From Aeromicrobium sp. PE09-221 (GTDB taxonomy: Bacteria > Actinomycetota > Actinomycetes > Propionibacteriales > Nocardioidaceae), in assembly GCF_002174305.1 (NCBI RefSeq), contig NZ_MIJB01000025.1, forward strand, positions 124,001 to 188,000: a DNA stretch of 64,000 bases. Reading direction: 5' to 3'. The position numbers and the translations under genes are program-made. Every line of letters begins with the position of its first letter. The stretch's first letter is position 1. Of the stretch, positions 58,766-64,000 are shown piece by piece. The notes under the pieces were generated by a model, which saw nothing but the letters and a program-made list of their open reading frames with translations, did no database searches and was not told the origin of the DNA.

Positions 58766-58930
58766 AGGCCGTGTCTGGTGATCTACGGCCGTTGCGAGCG
58801 GCGTATCCACGGGATGCCTCACCAGGCGCCGGAGCGACGCCATACGGGACATTGTCTTGCGAGCGACGGCAACGTGGTGAGGCGCCCGTGGGACGTCGCG
58901 CAGTAGGCCGGGGATCACCAGACGCGGCCT
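58766..58930. repeat. 165-bp palindromic (MITE-like) element
   Basis: Terminal inverted repeats of 18 bases (58766-58783 with 58913-58930, one mismatch that can pair as G-U) enclose a second inverted repeat (58807-58824 with 58875-58891, with a one-base bulge). A direct repeat TTGCGAGCG also occurs twice inside (58792-58800 and 58858-58866). It has no coding capacity and fills most of the dut/DUF3093 intergenic region. No target-site duplication is obvious. It could be a non-autonomous transposable element or a structured RNA/attenuator. Confidence 0.55.
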
Positions 58931-58964
58931 AAGGCCGTTGACGGCCATCAGGCACAGTAGTGAT

Positions 58965-59420
58965 GTGCCACCCCCGACGACCGTCCACCGTGAACGTCTC
59001 ACCGTCACCGCCCCCTGGTGGGTCGCCGTCGGGATCTTCGCGGTGATCATGGGCTGGCTGCTCTGGGTCGCGGCGACTCCCGTCATCGCCCTGGTGACAG
59101 CGGTCGGCACGCTCGTCGTCGCCGGTGCACTGGTCGCGTTCTACGGTTCGGTGAAGATCGAGGCCGACTCGGACGGGCTGCGCGCGGGACGCGCCTTCTT
59201 GGACGCCGCCCATATCGGCACGGTCGAGCCCCTGGACGCGGCCGCGTGGCGCCGGGCTGTCGGCCCCGAGGGGGACGTGCGCGCCTTCACCTTGTTGCGA
59301 CCCTATGTGCGCACCGGCGTCCGGGTCACGGTCGACGATCCGGACGATCCGACGCCCTTCTGGCTGGTGTCGACCAGATTCCCCGGCTCCGTAGCGCGGG
59401 CGCTGCACGGGATTCCCTGA
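58965..59420 (+). CDS. DUF3093 membrane protein
   Basis: Small actinobacterial protein of 151 residues with two adjacent transmembrane helices (about 18-38 and 42-62) and a cytoplasmic C-terminal domain. [17 protein letters not shown] and the ending [15 protein letters not shown] are characteristic of DUF3093. Function unknown. GTG at 58965 is used because it follows a CACAGT -10-like hexamer by six bases; the frame is open 27 bases further upstream. Its upstream region is the palindromic element. Confidence 0.85.
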   Translation: MPPPTTVHRERLTVTAPWWVAVGIFAVIMGWLLWVAATPVIALVTAVGTLVVAGALVAFYGSVKIEADSDGLRAGRAFLDAAHIGTVEPLDAAAWRRAVGPEGDVRAFTLLRPYVRTGVRVTVDDPDDPTPFWLVSTRFPGSVARALHGIP

Positions 59421-59516
59421 CCCGAGCCGTTGCACGCGACCACGCCCTCGACACCCCTGGTCGGGCGGTCTGCGTCACAATGGTTCGGACATAACGAGCA
59501 CGACGGAAGGGCACCG

Positions 59517-59876
59517 GTGGGCAAGCGCAAGAAGCAGCAGCGAGACGCCGCGACGACGAGTGTCGACGAGGCGAAGGCCCAACGCCGGCTCGGCCGTGGC
59601 ACCTGGAAGGTGATGGACGCCGGCGCCACGATGGTGGGCGCCGTCCTCGCTCCCCGGGTCTCCAATGCCGCCTGGCGCGCGGTCACCGGACGCAAGCCTC
59701 CGTCGAGCTCTCGCCATCCCGAGCTCAGCACGGCTGAGGCCATCGCCTGGGCGGCAATCGGCGGAGCCGTGATCCAGATCGTCCGAACCGTCGTCCGACG
59801 GGGTGTGGCGACCTACTGGGTCAAGTCCACCGGGGATCTCCCCCCAGGCATGAAACACCTCGACCGGGACTCCTGA
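59517..59876 (+). CDS. DUF4235 protein
   Basis: Small protein of 119 residues. A basic N-terminus (KRKKQQRD) is followed by GTWKVMDAGATMVGAVLAP, AAWRAVTGRKPPSS, and EAIAWAAIGGAVIQIVRTVVRRGVATYW, the DUF4235 pattern, with two hydrophobic segments that may lie in the membrane. Function unknown. GTG at 59517 has GGAAGG upstream; the earlier in-frame ATG lies in sequence of non-coding character. It lies 96 bases after the DUF3093 gene. Confidence 0.82.
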   Translation: MGKRKKQQRDAATTSVDEAKAQRRLGRGTWKVMDAGATMVGAVLAPRVSNAAWRAVTGRKPPSSSRHPELSTAEAIAWAAIGGAVIQIVRTVVRRGVATYWVKSTGDLPPGMKHLDRDS

Positions 59877-60069
59877 GCTCGTGTCAGCTCACGCACCCGG
59901 GACGAATGGTGATGCGTTGAGGCCGCTATAGCGACCCCAATGCATCGAGCTTCGAGCGGGTGTAGACCGACGATGACGCGTCCGGGCTGCTAGGACGACC
60001 GTGATGCATCGACATCGGTCCGCACCGCCGCGTCCTCCGCGGCGTCGCCGGCGCGGCGCCCGAACGAGA

Positions 60070-60104
60070 CGAGGCCCGGACCCCCCGATGGGGTCCGGGC
60101 CTCG
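60070..60104. terminator. Strong GC stem-loop between DUF4235 and DUF4193 genes
   Basis: Perfect 15-base stem (60070-60084 with 60090-60104) and 5-base loop, 22 bases after the DUF4193 stop (leftwards). It probably terminates DUF4193 and can also stop transcripts from DUF4235. The remaining 190 bases of this gap hold no gene. Confidence 0.8.
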
Positions 60105-60126
60105 GTCGTATCGAGGACGGGCTGGA

Positions 60127-60426
60127 TCAGTCCGCGCAGTCGCGGCAGATCGGCTGGCCATTCTTCTCGGTGGCCAGCTGGCTGCGGTGATGCACCAGGA
60201 AGCAGGACATGCAGGTGAACTCGTCCGACTGCTTCGGGACGACCTGCACCGCCAGTTCCTCGTGCGAGAGATCCGCTCCCGGCAATTCGAAGGATTCGGC
60301 CGCTTCGACCTCGTCCTCGTCGACCTTGCCGGAGTTCTGCTCGTGCCGACGCGCCTTCAGCTCCTCGATGCTGTCCTCTGACTGCTCTTCCTCAGTCTTG
60401 CGAGGTGCGTCGTAATCGGTGGCCAT
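60127..60426 (-). CDS. DUF4193 zinc-ribbon protein
   Basis: Acidic actinobacterial protein of 99 residues. The N-terminal MATDYDAPRKTEEE and middle VDEDEVEAAESFELPGADLSHEEL regions are typical, and the C-terminus holds a CMSC...CRDC zinc ribbon (near residues 71-97). Function unknown; very conserved in actinobacteria. ATG has GGAG upstream. It stands alone between the inositol-monophosphatase-like gene and a terminator. Confidence 0.92.
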   Translation of the reverse strand: MATDYDAPRKTEEEQSEDSIEELKARRHEQNSGKVDEDEVEAAESFELPGADLSHEELAVQVVPKQSDEFTCMSCFLVHHRSQLATEKNGQPICRDCAD

Positions 60427-60522
60427 CTACTCTCCGTCCCGTGCGTGTCAACCGGCGCGATTCTGCCACATCCATCCAAGCGCGGCTGATCGAGATCGTG
60501 CTGTGGCGCCGAAAGACACGAT

Positions 60523-61329
60523 CTACAGACCACAAGTGCGGACGAGTTCGGAATATTCCTCCCAGATATCGGGGCGCGCCACCATCGTCAGACGCTTGCC
60601 GGCGGGGCCTTCGAGGCCGCCCACGACGAGCCCGGCCTCCGCGGCGATCAGACCTCCCGCCGCCAGGTCCCACGGGTTGAGTCCCTGCTCCGCATAGGCA
60701 TCCAGCTCCCCCGCCGCGACGGCGACCAGATCCAGCGCCGCCGATCCGATCCGCCGTATATCGCGTATTCGGGGCAGCAGCCGCGCGATCGCGGCGGCCT
60801 GTCGCTCTCGCGTCGGCGCGTCGTAGGCGAAGCCCGTCCCCACGAGCATCTGCGACAGCGGTGCCGAGGGCGGACCGTGAAGGGTCTCGCGCTCGTCGCC
60901 TCGCCAGCGCCACGCGCCGCCACCGGCGACGGCCCCGTACTCGCTGCCGGTGGCGATGTTCACCACATAGCCGACCGTGGCCGTAGGGTGCGTGGCATCG
61001 GTCCGCGCCGCGATGGAGACCGCGTAGGCGGGGATTCCATAGACGAAGTTCACGGTGCCGTCGATGGGGTCGACGATCCATTCGACACCGCTCGTACCGA
61101 TCACGTCCTCGCCCTCCTCGCCGACGAAGCCATCGTCCGGCCTCGCCGAGAGGATCCGATCGCGGATGAGCCGCTCACTCGCGCGATCGATCTCGGTGAC
61201 CGCGTCCGTGGGGCTGGACTTGGTGGCGACGACGCCGACACGGCCGGCTGGCCGGAGCCGTCGCACGAGCTCGGCGGCTTCGAGGCCGACCTCGCGGCCC
61301 AGTGCGAGGAGCTCGTTACGTTCCGTCAT
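60523..61329 (-). CDS. Inositol monophosphatase-family phosphatase
   Basis: Mg-dependent sugar-phosphate phosphatase of 268 residues. Metal-binding motifs are FVGEEGEDV near residue 68, [12 protein letters not shown] near 85, and the C-terminal [18 protein letters not shown] near 218. The substrate may be inositol 1-phosphate, histidinol phosphate or another sugar phosphate; this cannot be decided here. ATG at 61329 overlaps the ferrochelatase stop by four bases, so the two genes are coupled. Confidence 0.9.
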   Translation of the reverse strand: MTERNELLALGREVGLEAAELVRRLRPAGRVGVVATKSSPTDAVTEIDRASERLIRDRILSARPDDGFVGEEGEDVIGTSGVEWIVDPIDGTVNFVYGIPAYAVSIAARTDATHPTATVGYVVNIATGSEYGAVAGGGAWRWRGDERETLHGPPSAPLSQMLVGTGFAYDAPTRERQAAAIARLLPRIRDIRRIGSAALDLVAVAAGELDAYAEQGLNPWDLAAGGLIAAEAGLVVGGLEGPAGKRLTMVARPDIWEEYSELVRTCGL

Positions 61330-62366
61330 GCGAGGACCGGCAGCTCGGCACGGGCATTGAGACAGCATCCCACCGGGCAGCGATCGGGCCAGGGACCGTC
61401 CTGACCGCAGGCCGGCCTGTCCGGCTCCTCGCCGCGCTCGGCCGCCGCACGCTCGAGCACGAGCTCGCGGACCAGCGCGACGAAGCTCGGGTGGACCCCG
61501 GGGGTCGGCACCCGGACGAAGCCGAGTCCGAGGTCCTCGGCCGTCTGCGCCGCCTCGGTGTCGAGATCGTAGATGACCTCCATGTGATCGGAGATGAAGC
61601 CGATCGGCACGACCGCCACCGATGCCACTCCCTGGCCGGCCAGGTCGGCCAGATGGTCGTTGATGTCCGGCTCCAGCCACGGAGTGTGCGGGGAGCCGGA
61701 CCGGGAGCAGAAGGCCAGACTCGTCGAGACCCCATCGAGCTCCGCGGCGATGAGTCCGGCGACCTGGCGGTGCTGGTGCAGATACGCGCCGACACCGGCA
61801 CCTCCGCTGGCCTCGTTCATCGCATCGGGGATCGAGTGGGTGACGAAGACGACGTGCGTACCGGCGGGCATGTCGGCGAGCGCGGACCGCGTCTCCTCCA
61901 CGAAGGGACCGACGAATCCCGGATGGTTGTAGTAGTGCCGGAGCTTGGCCAGCTCGAGCGGCAGGCCCTCTTGGGCTTCATAGAGGTTCTCGCGGTACTG
62001 GCGACATCCGGAGTACGACGAGTAGGCGCTCGTCACGAAACACACCGCGCGTCGTACGCCATCGGCCGCCATCCGCTCGGTCGTCTCGCGCAGATACGGA
62101 TCCCAGTTGCGATTGCCCCAGTACACGGGCAGATCGATACCGTGCTCCGCGAGATCGGCCTCGACCGCTGCGATCAGCGCGCGATTCTGGTCGTTGATGG
62201 GGGACTTGCCACCAAAGCCGAAGTAGTGCTCACCGACCTCGACCAGCCGGTCGCGCGGGATGCCCCGCCCACGGGTCACATTCTCCAGGAACGGCACCAC
62301 ATCATCGGGTTTCTCCGGGCCGCCGAAGGAGACGAGAAGCAGGGCATCGAAGGGGCGAGCATCCAT
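61326..62366 (-). CDS. hemH: Ferrochelatase (coproporphyrin III type likely)
   Basis: Iron-inserting chelatase of 346 residues. [15 protein letters not shown] near residue 13, [10 protein letters not shown] near 82, the catalytic histidine in VFVTHSIPD near 175, and the second active-site part [16 protein letters not shown] near 255 are present. Cysteines in YSGCRQY and in the C-terminal [16 protein letters not shown] can bind the [2Fe-2S] cluster found in actinobacterial enzymes. Actinobacteria usually use the coproporphyrin branch (CpfC), so that substrate is more likely than protoporphyrin. The start has GGGAG upstream. It provides heme for ctaA/ctaB and P450 functions elsewhere in the window. 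Confidence 0.95.
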   Translation of the reverse strand: MDARPFDALLLVSFGGPEKPDDVVPFLENVTRGRGIPRDRLVEVGEHYFGFGGKSPINDQNRALIAAVEADLAEHGIDLPVYWGNRNWDPYLRETTERMAADGVRRAVCFVTSAYSSYSGCRQYRENLYEAQEGLPLELAKLRHYYNHPGFVGPFVEETRSALADMPAGTHVVFVTHSIPDAMNEASGGAGVGAYLHQHRQVAGLIAAELDGVSTSLAFCSRSGSPHTPWLEPDINDHLADLAGQGVASVAVVPIGFISDHMEVIYDLDTEAAQTAEDLGLGFVRVPTPGVHPSFVALVRELVLERAAAERGEEPDRPACGQDGPWPDRCPVGCCLNARAELPVLA

Positions 62367-62507
62367 GTCAGCGATTCTCCCATCTGCTCGGTCGCGACCT
62401 TCCCCCGCACGACCGATACCGTCTCCGCCGACGGGATGACCCAGGCAGCGATCAGATCACCCTCAGAGCCGATGGATCCACGGCTCGAGGAGACGAGACT
62501 GCTGACC

Positions 62508-63218
62508 ATGGACACCCACGACTCCCCCGCCCCCGTGCTCGTGGCCACGGACGTGACCAAGGCCTACGAATCGACAATCGCCCTCGCCGGCGCGTCCCTC
62601 TCGGTGAGCGCCGGCGAGTCTCTCGCCATCATGGGTGCCTCGGGCTCGGGCAAGACGACATTGCTGCACTGTCTGGCCGCCGTGATCCCACCGGACTCCG
62701 GCTCGATCCGCATGAGCGTTCCGGGCGCGCAACCGGTCGAGCTGGCCGGCTTGGACGAGGAGGCGCGATCGCAGCTGCGACGCACCCGCTGCGGATTCGT
62801 CTTCCAGGAAGGTCTGCTGCTGCCCGAGCTCTCCGCACTCGAGAATGTCGCGCTGCCGCTCATGCTGACCGGCCATCCTCGTCCCGAGGCGGAGCGCGCG
62901 GCGGCACCCTGGCTCCGCTCCCTCGGTCTCGCGGGTATGGAGGATCGCCGGATCGGCCAGCTGAGCGGTGGTCAGGCCCAGCGGGTGGCCATCGCCCGCG
63001 CACAGGTGACGGGAGCGCCGGTCGTCTTCGCCGACGAGCCCACCGGCGCACTCGACTCCGCGACCTCCTCCGATGTGATGGACGCACTGCTCTATGCCAC
63101 GTCGGGCCAGGGTCGCAGCCTCGTCCTCGTCACGCACGACGCCGCCGTCGCGGCCCGATGTGATCGCACGCTGCACATGCGCGACGGGCGGATCGTGCGC
63201 GAGAAGGTCGCCCGATGA
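62508..63218 (+). CDS. ABC transporter ATPase of the LolD/FtsE-like (MacB) class
   Basis: ATPase of 236 residues. Walker A MGASGSGKTTLLH near residue 42, Q-loop FVFQEGLLLPEL near 97, signature LSGGQAQRVAIARA near 155, Walker B PVVFADEPTGALDS near 175 and the H-loop VLVTHDAAVAA are complete. The ATG at 62508 is preferred by family alignment; an in-frame ATG at 62472 is possible, and neither has an ideal ribosome site. Its stop overlaps the FtsX-type permease start (ATGA), so the two form one transporter; such pairs often export peptides or lipoproteins or give antibiotic resistance. Confidence 0.88.
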   Translation: MDTHDSPAPVLVATDVTKAYESTIALAGASLSVSAGESLAIMGASGSGKTTLLHCLAAVIPPDSGSIRMSVPGAQPVELAGLDEEARSQLRRTRCGFVFQEGLLLPELSALENVALPLMLTGHPRPEAERAAAPWLRSLGLAGMEDRRIGQLSGGQAQRVAIARAQVTGAPVVFADEPTGALDSATSSDVMDALLYATSGQGRSLVLVTHDAAVAARCDRTLHMRDGRIVREKVAR

Positions 63219-64000
63219 GCGGCTCGTCCTCGGGTCCACGCCGGGTACTCGGGCTGGTCGGACTGCTGACCCGGCCGAGCCGTCAGGGTCGCGCCGCGAT
63301 CCTCCTGCCGTCGGTGGCCTTCACGGTCACCACCGCGATCTTGTTGACGGTCGTCTCCGGCACGTTGATGTTCATGCGCGACGACCGTCCCGGTGACGAT
63401 TTCGCCCCGGGATACATGGTGCTGAGTCTCGCGGCATTACTCTTCCTCGCCGTCCCGACGGTCTCCCTCGGAGCCTCGGCGGCCCGGCTCTCGGCCCGCC
63501 GCCGCGACGACCGGCTGGCCACTCTGCGTCTCCTGGGCGCGAGCACGCGCGAGGTGAGTGCGTTCACCGTCATCGAGGCGACGATGATCGCCGCGGCCGG
63601 GAACCTCGCCGGGATCGTGCTCTTCGGCGTCCTCCTTCCGCTCGTGGCACAACTGCGGTTCTTCGGTGAGCGCATCGGTGTGGCGGCCCTGTGGCCTGGT
63701 TGGCCGGTGCTGGTGCTCGTTCCCTGCGCGGTGACCGTGCTCGCCGGGCTGAGCGCTGTGCTCGGCCTGCGGCGGGTGCGGCTGACGCCGCTCGGGGTGC
63801 GTCAGCGCACCGACCCGCAACGCCGCAGCCTGCGGCGCACCGCCACCGGGATCGCCGTCCTGGCGGCCCTCGTGCTCGTCCTGTCCCAGATCGGCATGTT
63901 CACCGCGGTCCTCGGGACGGCCGTGGTCATCACCATCGTGCTCGGCACGTTCGGGGCCGGCCTGGCCGTGCTCAATCTGGTCGGCCCACCTGTCATCGCC
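63215..64000 (+). CDS. FtsX/MacB-type permease, N-terminal part (cut by window edge)
   Basis: First 262 residues of an integral membrane permease that runs off the right edge. Helices lie near residues 28-50, 65-85, 118-145, 160-185, 210-230 and 235-258. The segment RRRDDRLATLRLLGASTREVSAFTVIEA near residue 92 is the typical FtsX-domain loop. The stop is not in the window. Partner of the ATPase just upstream; substrate unknown. Confidence 0.88.
   Translation, partial: MSGSSSGPRRVLGLVGLLTRPSRQGRAAILLPSVAFTVTTAILLTVVSGTLMFMRDDRPGDDFAPGYMVLSLAALLFLAVPTVSLGASAARLSARRRDDRLATLRLLGASTREVSAFTVIEATMIAAAGNLAGIVLFGVLLPLVAQLRFFGERIGVAALWPGWPVLVLVPCAVTVLAGLSAVLGLRRVRLTPLGVRQRTDPQRRSLRRTATGIAVLAALVLVLSQIGMFTAVLGTAVVITIVLGTFGAGLAVLNLVGPPVIA

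Noticed and set aside
58755-58940. Target-site duplication around the palindromic element
   Set aside because: Flanks (TTACCCA on the left, AAGGCCG on the right) share no convincing direct repeat, so insertion cannot be proven from this copy.
58938-58958. TTGACG as -35 element for the DUF3093 gene
   Set aside because: Spacing to the -10-like CACAGT is only nine bases, too short for a promoter; it also lies next to the palindromic element.

Overview
This 64-kb window is high-GC chromosomal DNA from an actinomycete (class Actinomycetes; order not resolved). The evidence is RbpA, WhiA, OpcA, a SufR-headed suf operon, the pgi/zwf/opcA/pgl block, several actinobacterial DUF families (DUF3093, DUF3159, DUF3710, DUF4193, DUF4235), many GTG starts and many apparently leaderless promoters. 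Most of it is conserved housekeeping sequence, densely packed. No RNA gene, CRISPR array, prophage or intact insertion sequence was seen.

Layout. 1-3.4 kb: start of sufB with its regulator sufR, then a convergent pair of NHEJ-type genes (LigD-like polymerase, ATP-dependent ligase). 3.4-7.1 kb: an ABC-2 exporter joined to heme A synthase ctaA, convergent with ctaB. 7.2-15.3 kb: tkt-tal-pgi-zwf-opcA-pgl, the pentose phosphate pathway in one direction. 15.3-20.1 kb: the most unusual locus. A GntR/FCD regulator lies beside a 1249-codon chimera in which a truncated ornithine-cyclodeaminase-like gene runs in frame into a molybdopterin oxidoreductase-flavoreductase-2Fe2S gene that has lost its own N-terminus. 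Both have near-identical 14-bp palindromes upstream. 20.1-31.5 kb: two leftward blocks, gap-pgk-tpiA-secG-rbpA and uvrA-uvrC-rapZ-yvcK-whiA. 31.6-36 kb: metallo-hydrolase, cytochrome P450, a frameshifted APC transporter and TerC. 36-39 kb: uvrB and an aldose-epimerase-like gene. 39-45.4 kb: a lipid locus (TetR, thiolase, two-domain FabG, MaoC hydratase, TesB, PAC2), partly matching fadA2/fabG4/htdX of mycobacteria. 45.4-52.8 kb: dxs, flavin reductase, TetR with divergent MpaB-type oxygenase, aconitase. 52.8-60.4 kb: a very large zinc-ribbon membrane protein, a TrmA-type RNA methyltransferase, the remnant of a lost permease, the dut-DUF3710-DUF3159 operon, a 165-bp palindromic element, and small DUF proteins. 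60.5-64 kb: inositol-monophosphatase-like gene, coproporphyrin/protoheme ferrochelatase, and an FtsX-type ABC transporter running off the right edge.

Themes. (1) Fourteen genes have a TANNNT-like -10 hexamer 5-8 nt, mostly exactly 6-7 nt, before the start codon, the signature of leaderless mRNAs; this settles several start choices. (2) Most convergent gene pairs are closed by a long, perfect stem-loop. (3) Several operator-like palindromes sit where a local or known regulator should act: SufR at sufR, GntR/FCD at the chimera, TetR at mpaB, and a MarR-like site at acnA. (4) Gene decay is visible at three places: the chimera, the APC transporter and the permease remnant before trmA.
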